Source: Pandoraea vervacti (GTDB lineage Bacteria; Pseudomonadota; Gammaproteobacteria; Burkholderiales; Burkholderiaceae). Taken from it: 64,000 bases of DNA. Shown one piece after another: positions 9,583 through 18,316 of this stretch (its first letter is position 1; each line of letters begins with the position of its first letter). Under the pieces are notes generated by a model. The model did not search any database, was not told the origin of the DNA, and saw only the letters and a list, made by a program, of their open reading frames with translations. Made by a program: the position numbers and the translations under genes. The stretch covers positions 4,464,001 through 4,528,000 of the forward strand of contig NZ_CP010897.2 of NCBI RefSeq assembly GCF_000934605.2, read 5' to 3'.

Positions 9583-10173
9583 ATGACACTTCTCGCACTC
9601 AACAAGCCCTTCGGCACCATCTGCCAGTTTTCGCCACATCCGACACGCCCCACGCTTGCCGAATGCATCGACCTGCCAGACGTCTATCCGGCGGGACGTC
9701 TCGATGCCGACAGCGAGGGCCTCTTGTTGCTCACCGACGACGGACGGCTTCAGGCGCGCATCGCGGAGCCGGAGCGAAAGCTGCCCAAAACGTATTGGGC
9801 GCAGGTCGAGGGCGAACACGACGAAGCGGCGCTCGCGCGGCTTCGCGCCGGGCTCGACCTCGGCGACTTCGTCACACTGCCTTGCGACGCGCGCGTCATC
9901 GCGCAGCCGACGCAGCTCTGGGACCGTCATCCGCCGATCCGCTATCGCGCCAGCATTCCAACGCATTGGCTGGAGATCAGGCTCGTCGAAGGCAAGAACC
10001 GACAGGTGCGGCGCATGACGGCTGCGATCGGCACACCGACCCTTCGGCTCGTGCGCGTGGCCATCGGTCCGGTCGACGTCTTTTCGCTGAACCTCGCCCC
10101 CGGGCAGTGGTGCGAACTACCGCAACAAATACTTACACTTTCCGGTCAACGCAGTCGCCGCTCGCCTCGTTGA
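9583..10173 (+). CDS. rluE: 23S rRNA pseudouridine synthase, RluE-type
   Basis: This 196-residue enzyme of the RsuA/RluB/E/F family isomerises a uridine in 23S rRNA. It lacks the N-terminal S4 domain, as expected for RluE. The catalytic Asp lies in AGRLDADSEGLLLLT (residues 37-51), and the C-terminal motif KNRQVRRMTAAIG is typical. It begins with LALNKPFGTICQFS. The gene is divergent from icd and is followed by a small exported protein. Confidence 0.88.
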   Translation: MTLLALNKPFGTICQFSPHPTRPTLAECIDLPDVYPAGRLDADSEGLLLLTDDGRLQARIAEPERKLPKTYWAQVEGEHDEAALARLRAGLDLGDFVTLPCDARVIAQPTQLWDRHPPIRYRASIPTHWLEIRLVEGKNRQVRRMTAAIGTPTLRLVRVAIGPVDVFSLNLAPGQWCELPQQILTLSGQRSRRSPR

Positions 10174-10226
10174 GGGAACAGGTGCGCAACATACGCACCA
10201 CCAAACTGAAACGAGGAAACCAAGTC

Positions 10227-10469
10227 ATGAACAAACTGCTGCTCGCACTGACCGCCGGCCTGATCGTGTCCGGTGCCGCGATGGCCCAATCTTCGGCGCC
10301 CGCAACGGCGCCTGTCGCTCCGGCGGCGCCTGCAGCGGCAGCGCCTGCTACGGCGGCACCGGCGGCCGATCACGCCGCACCGGCGAAGAAGTCCACCAAG
10401 CAAAAGAAGCATCACCACAAGAAATCCGGCAAGAAGGCTAGCCAGCCGCCGGTCGGTAACAAGCCGTAA
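10227..10469 (+). CDS. Small exported Ala/Pro/Lys-rich protein, Asr-like composition
   Basis: This 80-residue product has a clear signal peptide (MNKLLLALTAGLIVSGAAMA, cut before QSSAP). The mature part has an Ala/Pro segment followed by a basic tail rich in Lys and His (KKSTKQKKHHHKKSGKK). That composition is like the periplasmic acid-shock protein Asr of enterics, but similarity by composition is weak evidence. GAGGAAAC precedes the ATG. A second gene of the same design lies 127 bp downstream, so the two look like diverged tandem copies. Confidence 0.65.
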   Translation: MNKLLLALTAGLIVSGAAMAQSSAPATAPVAPAAPAAAAPATAAPAADHAAPAKKSTKQKKHHHKKSGKKASQPPVGNKP

Positions 10470-10596
10470 TACTTGCTGTCGCAAAAATCCGCGAGTGAGG
10501 TGTCAACCGATGTCCTGAATGGACGTTAAAGGAGATGACTCACTTCGCGGGTCAACGAGTACACCACCCAAACATCGAGCTCCAAAGAGGAATCTC

Positions 10597-10800
10597 ATGA
10601 AAAAACTGATCGCTGCCCTGGTCGCTGGCCTGTTCGCAACTGGCGTGTTCGCCCAAGCTTCGGCTCCGGCCGCTGACGCCGCTGCTCCGGCCGCTGCAAG
10701 CAAGCCGGCTGCCAAGAAGTCGAAGTCGCACAAGAAGTCGACCAAGAAGTCGGCAAAGAAGGCCTCTGCTGCTGAAGCTCCGGCCGCTGCCAGCAAGTAA
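10597..10800 (+). CDS. Small exported Ala/Lys-rich protein, paralogue of the preceding gene
   Basis: This 67-residue product has a signal peptide (MKKLIAALVAGLFATGVFA) and a mature chain almost entirely of Ala, Lys, Ser and Pro, with repeats such as KKSxKKS. It shares its leader layout and composition with the gene at 10227 but lacks the His run. An AAGAGG motif precedes the ATG. A strong terminator follows within 45 bp. A role as a periplasmic buffering or envelope-binding polycation is possible; no domain can be named. Confidence 0.65.
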   Translation: MKKLIAALVAGLFATGVFAQASAPAADAAAPAAASKPAAKKSKSHKKSTKKSAKKASAAEAPAAASK

Positions 10801-10842
10801 GTACCGCGTCGCGCAGCCCGCCTGCGCAACGGACGGTAACAA

Positions 10843-10873
10843 AGCAGGTTGCTCGCGCAACCTGCTTTTTTTT
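10843..10873 (+). terminator. Rho-independent terminator
   Basis: A ten-base stem (AGCAGGTTGC / GCAACCTGCT) with the loop TCGC is followed by a run of T to 10873. It ends the transcript of the two small exported proteins. Confidence 0.9.
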
Positions 10874-10991
10874 CGTCCGGCAGCTACAATGACCCGCGAT
10901 TTCGTGGGGGTTCAGCACGCTTCGATTGGCTTTCGGCCGCTCCCCCCGACGTCTCTCCCTGTCGCTCCTCCGACCTTCCCAGGAGTCATTC

Positions 10992-11471
10992 GTGATCCGG
11001 ATTTCACGTCAGCTGGCCGCGCTCGCCGCCAGCGCCACGTTCACCAGCATCGCCGCCTTCATGGCCTTTGTCCCGGCCAGCGCGGGGGCGCAAATCAAGC
11101 AGCCCGGGGAATTCCCGACGGTTCAGCTCTCAGCCGGCATGTATCTCATCAAGGCCGAAGTCGCCGCAAACGAGAAGGACCGCGAACAGGGTCTGATGTA
11201 TCGCAAGAGCATGCCCGCCAACGCCGGCATGCTGTTCGTGTTCGAGCAAAGCGCCGGACATTGCTTCTGGATGAAAAATACCGATTTGCCGCTGTCCATC
11301 GCATTTCTTGCGGACGACGGCACGATCGTCAACATCGAAGACATGGCGCCGCAGACCGAAGACAATCACTGCCCGCGTGCCGCGGTTCGATACGCACTCG
11401 AAATGAATCAGGGCTGGTTCAAGAGCAAGAACATCAAGGCCGGTGCGAAGATCTCGGGACTGCCGCGCTGA
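10992..11471 (+). CDS. Exported DUF192 family protein
   Basis: This 159-residue protein of the DUF192 (UPF0127) family is of unknown function. Family marks are the segments DREQGLMYRKSMPANAGMLF and CFWMKNTDLPLSIAF and the ending around AALEMNQGWF-like YALEMNQGWF. A signal peptide precedes the domain (residues 1-35, ending SAGAQ). I chose GTG 10992 because AGGAG lies six bases upstream and the hydrophobic leader begins there. It stands alone between a terminator and the convergent HD-GYP gene. Confidence 0.82.
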   Translation: MIRISRQLAALAASATFTSIAAFMAFVPASAGAQIKQPGEFPTVQLSAGMYLIKAEVAANEKDREQGLMYRKSMPANAGMLFVFEQSAGHCFWMKNTDLPLSIAFLADDGTIVNIEDMAPQTEDNHCPRAAVRYALEMNQGWFKSKNIKAGAKISGLPR

Positions 11472-11570
11472 TTCGACACCGGGTATCGCGAACCGGTATT
11501 GCAGGTATGCGCCGCGCTGTCGGGGTGCCCCAGGCCGTGCTCGATTTGACCTGACGAAACCGGATCGAAC

Positions 11571-12347
11571 CTAGTGCGCGCCGCTCGATATCTCGAGCGC
11601 AGCGAGCAGCGAGTGCTCGAGAAAGCTGTCGAGCAACCATGGATCGAAGTGACGCCCGCGCTCGGCCAGCATCGCCGCCACAATTTGTGCGGGACTCAGC
11701 GCCGCACGATAGGGGCGATGACTGGCGAGCGCGTCGAAGACGTCGACCAACGCGACAATGCGACCCGCCAACGGAATGCGATTGCCCGACAGCCCGTACG
11801 GGTAGCCACGACCATCGAACCGTTCGTGATGGGTACGCGCCACCGTGGCGGCCAGCTCGCACGCCGCACCGCCGATCGCATCGAGCATGTCGCCTCCCAG
11901 TTGCGGATGCATGCGCATCATCTGCATTTCATCGGGCGACAATTTGCCCGGCTTGTCCAATATCGCATTCGGAATACAGAGCTTGCCGGTGTCATGCAAG
12001 GCGGCGGCGAGTCCGAGCGCCTGCGACTCGATGCCCGACATGCCCAGCGCCTGCGCGAAACGCCACGCGAGCGCGCCGACTCGCCACATATGCGTCGCGG
12101 TGCCGCCGCGCTTGGTCTCGGCCAGACGGAAGAGCGTCCAAGCGGCGGGCGGCAGGCTGCGCATGAGGCGGGCGTCCGCCAGCCAGTCACGACGCGGGGC
12201 GTTGTGCGAGCGCTCGACACAAGAGGTGGCCGACGTTTGCGCCAGATGCGCCAGACTGGCCGGATTCGCCATATCCGCCGTATTCGGGATATGGGTCGCG
12301 AGGCAGCGCGCGGAGGCGGCAAAGCACGGTGGCGCAGGGTCTGGCAT
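11571..12347 (-). CDS. HD-GYP domain protein (putative c-di-GMP phosphodiesterase)
   Basis: The C-terminal 180 residues form an HD-GYP domain with all signature parts: an initial His (THMWRVGALA), HDTGK, HHERFDGRGYP and the following YGLSG. Such domains hydrolyse cyclic di-GMP. There is no receiver, PAS or membrane segment; the first 75 residues are low complexity and Ala-rich. The start is uncertain: ATG 12347 is given, a GTG at 12392 is possible, and neither has a good ribosome site. It has its own transcription unit between DUF192 and sodB. Confidence 0.8.
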   Translation of the reverse strand: MPDPAPPCFAASARCLATHIPNTADMANPASLAHLAQTSATSCVERSHNAPRRDWLADARLMRSLPPAAWTLFRLAETKRGGTATHMWRVGALAWRFAQALGMSGIESQALGLAAALHDTGKLCIPNAILDKPGKLSPDEMQMMRMHPQLGGDMLDAIGGAACELAATVARTHHERFDGRGYPYGLSGNRIPLAGRIVALVDVFDALASHRPYRAALSPAQIVAAMLAERGRHFDPWLLDSFLEHSLLAALEISSGAH

Positions 12348-12460
12348 TTCGGTGTCCGATGAGTTTGAAGCGCTTACTCTAACGAGACCCACGTGCGCGA
12401 ACGTTGATACGGATCAAGCCGGCCGTAGATGCCCGCAATCCGGCGACCGCTGAAAAACGA

Positions 12461-12486
12461 AAAGCCCACTGCACGCAGTGGGCTTT
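12461..12486 (-). terminator. Terminator downstream of sodB
   Basis: AAAGCCCACTGC (12461-12472) pairs with GCAGTGGGCTTT (12475-12486). T-rich tracts on both strands suggest it can work in both directions; sodB on the minus strand ends 108 bp before it. Confidence 0.75.
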
Positions 12487-12593
12487 CGTCTTGCCGGTGT
12501 CGTCAGACGCTCGGGTCGGGCGCCTGACGTTACCCTTCGGCGGCGGGTTGCCGAAGTCGACCGCTATCGGCCGGCAAATTCCGGGCGTTTCGA

Positions 12594-13172
12594 TTACGCG
12601 AAGTTCTTCGCGGCGAATTCCCAGTTGACCAGATTCCAGAATGCCTCGACGAACTTCGGACGGGCATTGCGGTAGTCGATGTAGTACGCGTGTTCCCACA
12701 CGTCGATCGTGATCAGCGGCTTGTCGGCGCCGGTCAGCGGCGTGGCAGCGTTGCTGGTGTTCACGATGTCGACCGAACCGTCGGCCTTCTTCACGAGCCA
12801 CGTCCAGCCCGAACCGAAGTTACCCACGGCCGACTTCGAGAACGTTTCCTTGAATGCGTCGAACGAACCGAACTTGGCGTCGATGGCCTTGGCCAGATCG
12901 CCGGTCGGCGCACCGCCGCCCTTGGGCGACAGCGTGTTCCAGAAGAAGGTGTGGTTCCACACCTGCGCTGCGTTGTTGAACACGCCGCCCGACGACTTCT
13001 TGATGATGTCTTCGAGGCTGGCGTTTTCGAATTCGGTGCCCTTGATCAGGTTGTTCAAGTTGGTCACATAGGCTTGGTGGTGCTTGCCGTAGTGATACTC
13101 CATCGTTTCCTTGGAGATGGTCGGCGCCAGTGCATCGATGGCGTACGGCAGTTCAGGGAGCTTGTGTTCCAT
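12594..13172 (-). CDS. sodB: Iron superoxide dismutase
   Basis: SodB (192 aa) converts superoxide to peroxide and oxygen in the cytoplasm. The four metal ligands are present: H27, H74, D157 and H161 (in IDVWEHAYY). Gln at position 70 (NNAAQVWNHTFFW) is the mark of the iron type. The length is normal and there is no signal peptide. It is monocistronic, with a terminator downstream and no gene in the 200 bp before xseA. Confidence 0.96.
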   Translation of the reverse strand: MEHKLPELPYAIDALAPTISKETMEYHYGKHHQAYVTNLNNLIKGTEFENASLEDIIKKSSGGVFNNAAQVWNHTFFWNTLSPKGGGAPTGDLAKAIDAKFGSFDAFKETFSKSAVGNFGSGWTWLVKKADGSVDIVNTSNAATPLTGADKPLITIDVWEHAYYIDYRNARPKFVEAFWNLVNWEFAAKNFA

Positions 13173-13375
13173 GGCAATTGTCCTTTGTGCTCTGAGGGGA
13201 ACCCGATTTTGCGTTATCCGGAGCCATCGATTCTAGGGCAGATGCGAAAACCCCGCAAACCCAATGGGTACTTGGTTTCCCGCAATCTGCCCGAGAAATG
13301 TGACGATTGTTTGCCGATCCCGGCTAATCGACGCACGATGCCTGCGATTCGTCAGGTTTGGCAAACCGGGGGCGC

Positions 13376-14749
13376 CTAAAAAGTATCGTCAAGCCTGACC
13401 TGAACGTCACCAATGCCCACATCCGCCGCGCCGTCGGCCAGATGCATCGTGACCTGCTGACCGCGCTGCAATTTTCGCGGGTCGCGCAGCGGCTGCCCTT
13501 TCGCATCGAGCACTGCGGCGTAGCCGCGTTGTAGCGTACGTCGGGGATTGAGCAGCTCCAGTTGCGCGGTGGCATCGGCCAGACGTTGTGTCGAGCGCTC
13601 CGCGCGGCGGGACATTGCCGTCTGCAGACGCTGCGAGAGCAAGGCAACACGCTCATGTTGCGACGCGACATCCGGCACAGCTCGCGCGAGTCGCAGTCGC
13701 AGCATCTCGAAGCGGCTGCGACGCTGCGCGAGCGGCCGCTCCAGGGCGTGCCGCATACGATCGGCAAGATGCGCGAGCGCCGTGCGCTGACGCGCCAGCC
13801 GCTCGCGAGGCGAAACCAGAGCGCGCGACAGGCTGTCGAGTTGCTGCGCGCGCAGCTCCAGCGCACGGCGCATGGCGCGGGTCAGTCGCTGATGCTCCCG
13901 GTCCACTTCGCGCAGACACTCGTCGCGCGCCGCCGTGATCAGTTCGGCAGCCGCCGTGGGCGTGGGCGCGCGCACGTCTGCCACGAAGTCGGCAATCGTG
14001 AAATCGGTTTCGTGACCGACGCCGGACACCACCGGCAGTTCGCTGCGGGCAATCGCCCGGGCCAGCACTTCCTCGTTGAACGCCCAGAGATCTTCGATGG
14101 AACCGCCGCCGCGACAAAGCAGGATCGTTTCCACTTCGCGGCGGGCGTTGGCGGTGTCGAGCGCGGCCGCCAGTCGGGTTGCCGCGTCGGCGCCCTGCAC
14201 CGGTGCGGGATAGACGACGATCGAGATGTGCGGCGCCCGGCGAGCCAGCGTGGTGAGTACGTCTCGCAGCGCCGCAGCCTGCAACGAGGTGACAACCCCC
14301 ACCCGACGCGCATATCGCGGTAAGGGGCGCTTGCGCTCGGCGTCGAAAAGGCCCGCCGCGGCCAGCGTCTCTTTCAGACGCAGGAAAGCTTCATACAGAT
14401 TGCCCTGACCGGCGCGGCGGATCGCTTCGACGTTGAGCTGCACTTCGCCGCGAGGGACATACATCGAGAGCAGTGCACGGACTTCGACCCGATCCCCTTC
14501 TTTGGGCGAGAAATCGGCATGTTGCGCACGGCCGCGGAACATCACGCAACGCATCTGCGCCTGCGCGTCCTTGATCGAGAAATACCAGTGACCGCTGGCC
14601 GCACGCGTGAAGTTGGAGATCTCGCCGCTGACCCATGCCAGCGGAAAGCTGCGCTCCAATACGCCCGCAACGGCTTTGTTCAAATCCGAAACACTGAGTA
14701 CGCGATCCGCGCCACCAGTGGGCCGGGCGTCGTCGAAAGATAGGTTCAT
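13376..14749 (-). CDS. xseA: Exodeoxyribonuclease VII large subunit
   Basis: XseA (457 aa) is the catalytic subunit of exonuclease VII, which degrades single-stranded DNA together with XseB. It has an N-terminal OB-fold (VSGEISNFTRAASGHWYFSI), the catalytic core (GVVTSLQAAALRDV and CRGGGSIEDLWAFNEE) and a long C-terminal coiled coil. The ATG at 14749 (MNLSFDDARP) gives the usual beginning; an upstream reading to 14872 would add 41 unlikely residues. XseB is not next to it, as is common in this group. The gene runs divergently from the exbB operon. Confidence 0.94.
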   Translation of the reverse strand: MNLSFDDARPTGGADRVLSVSDLNKAVAGVLERSFPLAWVSGEISNFTRAASGHWYFSIKDAQAQMRCVMFRGRAQHADFSPKEGDRVEVRALLSMYVPRGEVQLNVEAIRRAGQGNLYEAFLRLKETLAAAGLFDAERKRPLPRYARRVGVVTSLQAAALRDVLTTLARRAPHISIVVYPAPVQGADAATRLAAALDTANARREVETILLCRGGGSIEDLWAFNEEVLARAIARSELPVVSGVGHETDFTIADFVADVRAPTPTAAAELITAARDECLREVDREHQRLTRAMRRALELRAQQLDSLSRALVSPRERLARQRTALAHLADRMRHALERPLAQRRSRFEMLRLRLARAVPDVASQHERVALLSQRLQTAMSRRAERSTQRLADATAQLELLNPRRTLQRGYAAVLDAKGQPLRDPRKLQRGQQVTMHLADGAADVGIGDVQVRLDDTF

Positions 14750-14769
14750 GCGTGTGCGCTGACGAAAAA

Positions 14770-15118
14770 CTGTCCACAGGACCGCTAATTTAAGGGTTTT
14801 CGCGCCCGGACGCCTTGTATTTCCTGCACCACAGTGACAAACCCTTGATTTATCAGGCTTTGCAGAGGACATCCCGCGTGGCGGAAGCCGTGATTTCGAG
14901 GCAGACGCCGAGATATATCGTCCGCTGGGGACATGTGCACATAGTTATCCACAGGCTGATGGAAAAGTCCTGGGATTTGTGAGCTTGCGGTGGTGTTCAT
15001 TTCTGAAACCGCTCATTGCCCATTTTTTAATCGCGAACCAAAAAGTTCCGTTGTGTCAAAGAGTTGCTCGACGTATCCAAAGGTTGTCCACATCCTTGTG
15101 CTCGGTGGATGTGGAAAA
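14770..15118. other. xseA-exbB intergenic region with DnaA-box-like sites
   Basis: The 448-bp gap (14750-15197) holds no gene. It contains a perfect DnaA box, TTATCCACA (14945-14953), two one-mismatch boxes, TTGTCCACA (15084-15092) and TTTTCCACA on the minus strand (15110-15118), and a weaker CTGTCCACA (14770-14778). It must also contain the divergent promoters. Whether DnaA binds is not known. Confidence 0.5.
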
Positions 15119-15197
15119 CGGTGCTTGCCCATCCCCCCCCTGCACGCTACAGTGCGGACTCGTTTGCCCATCCCCCGCAACAAGCAAGAGGTCGTCT

Positions 15198-15812
15198 TTG
15201 TTCGCCGTCATCCAGGCCGCCGGCTGGCCCATCTGGCCACTTCTCATCGCTTCCATCATCGCCCTCGCCCTGATCGTCGAGCGCGCCCTGTCGCTGCGCC
15301 GTGCGCGCGTGCTGCCGGGCGGCGTGCTCGAAAACGCGATCACGCTCGCGCGTCGCGGCACCGCCAAGCAGGACGCCACGGAAGCGCTTTCGCGCGGCTC
15401 CATGCTCGGCCGGGTGCTCGCAACCGGTGTCCGTTATGTCGCCCACAATCCACAGGGCCCGCGCGAAGGGGCGAAGGAGGCGCTGGAAGAAACGGGGCGC
15501 GCCGTCGCCCATGAACTGGAACGGTTCCTGCCGGCCCTGGGCACCATTGCGTCCGTGGCGCCGCTAATGGGATTGTTCGGTACGGTCGTCGGCATGATCG
15601 AGATCTTCGGGGCACAAGACGCTACCGGCACCGATCCGGCGCAACTTGCCCACGGCATTTCGGTCGCGCTCTACAACACGGGCTTCGGTCTGATGATCGC
15701 GATTCCCGCGATGATCTTCTATCGCTACTACCGCACGCGGGTCGATGCGTTCCTGGTCGAACTGGAAACGCAAGCGGTCCATTTTCTCGATGCCACGTTG
15801 CCGCGGCACTGA
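15198..15812 (+). CDS. exbB: MotA/TolQ/ExbB proton-channel protein
   Basis: This 204-residue inner-membrane protein probably forms the proton channel of an ExbBD-like motor. Three membrane segments are visible: near residues 12-30 (IWPLLIASIIALALIVERAL), 110-135 (GTIASVAPLMGLFGTVVGMI) and 150-175 (YNTGFGLMIAIPAMIFY). The start is inferred to be TTG 15198, with GAGG just upstream; no ATG or GTG fits. It is followed after 15 bp by the exbD-like gene and then by lpxK. No tonB gene is nearby, so the partner could be another periplasm-spanning protein. Confidence 0.88.
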   Translation: MFAVIQAAGWPIWPLLIASIIALALIVERALSLRRARVLPGGVLENAITLARRGTAKQDATEALSRGSMLGRVLATGVRYVAHNPQGPREGAKEALEETGRAVAHELERFLPALGTIASVAPLMGLFGTVVGMIEIFGAQDATGTDPAQLAHGISVALYNTGFGLMIAIPAMIFYRYYRTRVDAFLVELETQAVHFLDATLPRH

Positions 15813-15827
15813 CCCGAGAGACACACG

Positions 15828-16274
15828 ATGAATTTCCGTCGAGGTCTCTCCACACGCGACGAGCCGGAGATCAACCTGATTCCGCTGATCGACGTGCTGC
15901 TCGTCATCCTGATCTTCCTGATGGTCACGACGACCTACACGCGATACACGGCGCTGAAGGTCAACCTGCCGACGGCCGATGCCGAGAAAGCCGTGGTGCC
16001 GCCGCGCCAGATCGTGGTCTCCGTGGGCGCCGACGGTGGTTACGCGATCGATCGCCATTCGCTTGCGCAACGCGACGTCGCGAGCCTGACGGCTGCACTG
16101 CGTCAGGCGGCCGGGCCCGCGAACAACGGCGCCGAGCCGCCGGTCATCATCATCAACGCGGACGCCAAAAGCGCGCATCAGTCGGTCATCAACGTGATGG
16201 AAGCGGCGCGTGAAGCGGGCTTGTCGCGACTGACGTTCGCGGCACGCTCCACGTCGGCGCAACCGACCCGATGA
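15828..16274 (+). CDS. exbD: ExbD/TolR-family biopolymer transport protein
   Basis: This 148-residue partner of the ExbB-like channel has a single N-terminal membrane helix (residues 20-42) with the conserved Asp in LIPLIDVLLVILIFLMV, and a periplasmic domain. Its stop overlaps the lpxK start (ATGA), which suggests translational coupling. The pair with lpxK and kdsB hints at a role in envelope biogenesis, but the energised target is unknown. Confidence 0.9.
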   Translation: MNFRRGLSTRDEPEINLIPLIDVLLVILIFLMVTTTYTRYTALKVNLPTADAEKAVVPPRQIVVSVGADGGYAIDRHSLAQRDVASLTAALRQAAGPANNGAEPPVIIINADAKSAHQSVINVMEAAREAGLSRLTFAARSTSAQPTR

Positions 16275-17341
16275 GCGTCTCCCCGCGCCCCGACAAGGCG
16301 AGCGGCGCCCGCGCGCGTGCGCTGGTGCCGCGACTGTCCGGATCGCTGGTCCACTGGGTCACGGCGCAGTGGCAACGTCGAGGCATGGTCGCCTGGGCGC
16401 TTTGGCCGCTCTCGTGGGCATTCGCTGCGATGGCTGCGTGGCGTCGCGGGTGTTTTCGCCGAGGCTGGAAGCGGTCGACTCGCCTGCCGGTGCCCGTCGT
16501 CATCGTGGGCAATCTCACCGTGGGCGGCACTGGCAAGACGCCAACCGTCATTGCGCTGGTCGGCGCGCTGCGTCAACACGGCTACACGCCCGGCGTGCTC
16601 TCGCGCGGCTACGGCGCGAAATTGTCGCAACCGACACAGGTCGATGTGTCGTCGCGTCCGCAGGACACGGGTGACGAACCGCTGCTGATCGCCAAACGCA
16701 CTGGCGCGCCGGTATGGGTGTGGCCGTCGCGGGTCGAAGGTGGCCGGGCATTGCTTGCCGCGCACCCGGCGTGCGACGTCATCGTGTGCGACGACGGCCT
16801 TCAGCATTACGCTCTGGCCCGGGACGTCGAGATTGCCGTGTTCGATCACCGGCTGGGCGGTAACGGCTTTCTACTGCCTGCCGGTCCGTTGCGCGAACCG
16901 CTGTCGCGCGCGAGAGACGCCAATCTCATCAACGATCCCTATGGCAGAACCCTACCGGAGTGGCCCCACACGTGGCGACTCACGCTCACGTTGGGCGACG
17001 CGTGGTGCGTTAGCCAGCCCTCGCTCACCCGGCCGTTGGCGCATTTCGCGGGCAGACGCGTGCTCGCCGCCGCGGGCATCGGTGCACCGGAACGATTCTT
17101 CGCCGCGTTACGCGCGGCGGGGCTGCAAATCGAGACGCTGGCATTGCCCGATCATTACGACTTTGCAACGAATCCGTTCGACGGCGTGGCAGCAGACGCG
17201 ATCCTGATCACGGAAAAGGATGCAGTAAAATGCGTCTCCTGGTCCGACCCGCGTGTGTGGGCCGTACCCGCCGAGGCGGCGCTCGATGCGCGCCTCGTAT
17301 CACTGGTAGTGGAGAAATTGCGTGGACAACCGACTGTTTGA
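16271..17341 (+). CDS. lpxK: Tetraacyldisaccharide 4'-kinase
   Basis: LpxK (356 aa) adds the 4'-phosphate to the lipid A precursor at the inner membrane. Marks are an N-terminal membrane helix (WALWPLSWAFAAMAAW), the Walker A loop GNLTVGGTGKTP near residue 80, and DDGLQHYALARDVEI. The protein is of normal length. It overlaps exbD by four bases and the Trm112-like gene by 20. Together with kdsB this forms an LPS-making cluster. Confidence 0.95.
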   Translation: MSVSPRPDKASGARARALVPRLSGSLVHWVTAQWQRRGMVAWALWPLSWAFAAMAAWRRGCFRRGWKRSTRLPVPVVIVGNLTVGGTGKTPTVIALVGALRQHGYTPGVLSRGYGAKLSQPTQVDVSSRPQDTGDEPLLIAKRTGAPVWVWPSRVEGGRALLAAHPACDVIVCDDGLQHYALARDVEIAVFDHRLGGNGFLLPAGPLREPLSRARDANLINDPYGRTLPEWPHTWRLTLTLGDAWCVSQPSLTRPLAHFAGRRVLAAAGIGAPERFFAALRAAGLQIETLALPDHYDFATNPFDGVAADAILITEKDAVKCVSWSDPRVWAVPAEAALDARLVSLVVEKLRGQPTV

Positions 17342-17528
17342 GATTCTCGTCTGCCCGTTGTGCAAGGGCCCGCTGGCGCTGGATAAGAAAGCGCAGGAGC
17401 TGATTTGCCATGCAGACAAGCTCGCGTACCCGATCCGCGACGGCATTCCGGTCATGCTGGCCGATGAGGCGCGTCAGTCTGTCGAAGGCACCCCGGTCCC
17501 GCTGAACGACGACAAGCCCGCATCGTGA
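17322..17528 (+). CDS. Trm112 family protein (YcaR-like)
   Basis: This 68-residue protein has the Trm112/YcaR fold signature: LFEILVCPLCKGPL, then LICHADKLAYPIRDGIPVML. Eukaryotic Trm112 activates methyltransferases; the bacterial role is not settled. Only one C-x2-C pair is present, so zinc binding may be lost. It starts at GTG 17322, with GGAG seven bases upstream, and overlaps lpxK by 20 bp and kdsB by four. Confidence 0.88.
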   Translation: MDNRLFEILVCPLCKGPLALDKKAQELICHADKLAYPIRDGIPVMLADEARQSVEGTPVPLNDDKPAS

Positions 17529-18316
17529 GCCAATCGAAAGCCGTCATCGATTTTGTCGCCGTGGTGCCTGCGCGCCTGGCGTCGACACGTCTGCCCAACA
17601 AGCCGCTCGCCGACATCGGCGGCAAGCCGATGGTCGTGCGGGTCGCCGAGCGCGCCCGTGAGTCTGGCGCCAGGCAGGTTGTCGTTGCCACGGACGCCCA
17701 AAGTGTGGTCGATGCCGTCGCGGCGCACGGTTTCGATGTCGTCCTTACGCGAGCCGACCACCCCACCGGCACCGACCGTCTGGCCGAAGTCGCCGTGCAG
17801 CAAGGCTGGTCGGACGACACCATCGTCGTGAATGTGCAGGGCGACGAGCCGCTGATCGATCCGCGCCTGGTGCATGCGGTTGCGGCACATCTGGCCGAGC
17901 ATCCCGAATGCGCGTTGTCGACGGCAGCACATCCGATTACCGACAACGCGGAGATTTTCTCTCCCAATGTCGTCAAAGTGGTTCTCGACGCCCACAGCCG
18001 CGCCCTCTATTTCTCTCGCGCCCCCATTCCGTGGGCGCGCGACGCGTGGTCGGCCGGCATCGCGAACGCCGCGACACTGCCCCCGGCCACGACACCGATT
18101 TTCCGCCACATCGGCTTGTACGCATACCGCGCCAAGTTTTTGCGCAGCTATCCGGATCTGCCGCAGGCGCCCATTGAGACGGCCGAATCGCTGGAGCAGT
18201 TGCGGGCGCTTTGGCACGGAGAGCGAATCGCCGTCCTCGTGACCGACGATGCGCCACTGCCCGGTGTCGACACGGCAGCGGATCTCGAACGTGTGCGCGC
18301 CCTACTGAAAAACTGA
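17525..18316 (+). CDS. kdsB: 3-deoxy-manno-octulosonate cytidylyltransferase
   Basis: KdsB (263 aa) makes CMP-Kdo for lipopolysaccharide inner core. The nucleotide-binding N-terminus reads VVPARLASTRLPNKPLADIGG, and NVQGDEPLIDP and HIGLYAYRAKFL are further family marks. It starts at GTG overlapping the preceding stop, so it is translationally coupled. It is the last gene of the exbB-kdsB operon. Confidence 0.95.
   Translation: MSQSKAVIDFVAVVPARLASTRLPNKPLADIGGKPMVVRVAERARESGARQVVVATDAQSVVDAVAAHGFDVVLTRADHPTGTDRLAEVAVQQGWSDDTIVVNVQGDEPLIDPRLVHAVAAHLAEHPECALSTAAHPITDNAEIFSPNVVKVVLDAHSRALYFSRAPIPWARDAWSAGIANAATLPPATTPIFRHIGLYAYRAKFLRSYPDLPQAPIETAESLEQLRALWHGERIAVLVTDDAPLPGVDTAADLERVRALLKN

Noticed and set aside
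10227..10800. The two small genes as a toxin-antitoxin pair.
   Set aside because: Both have signal peptides and the same composition; neither resembles a toxin or antitoxin.
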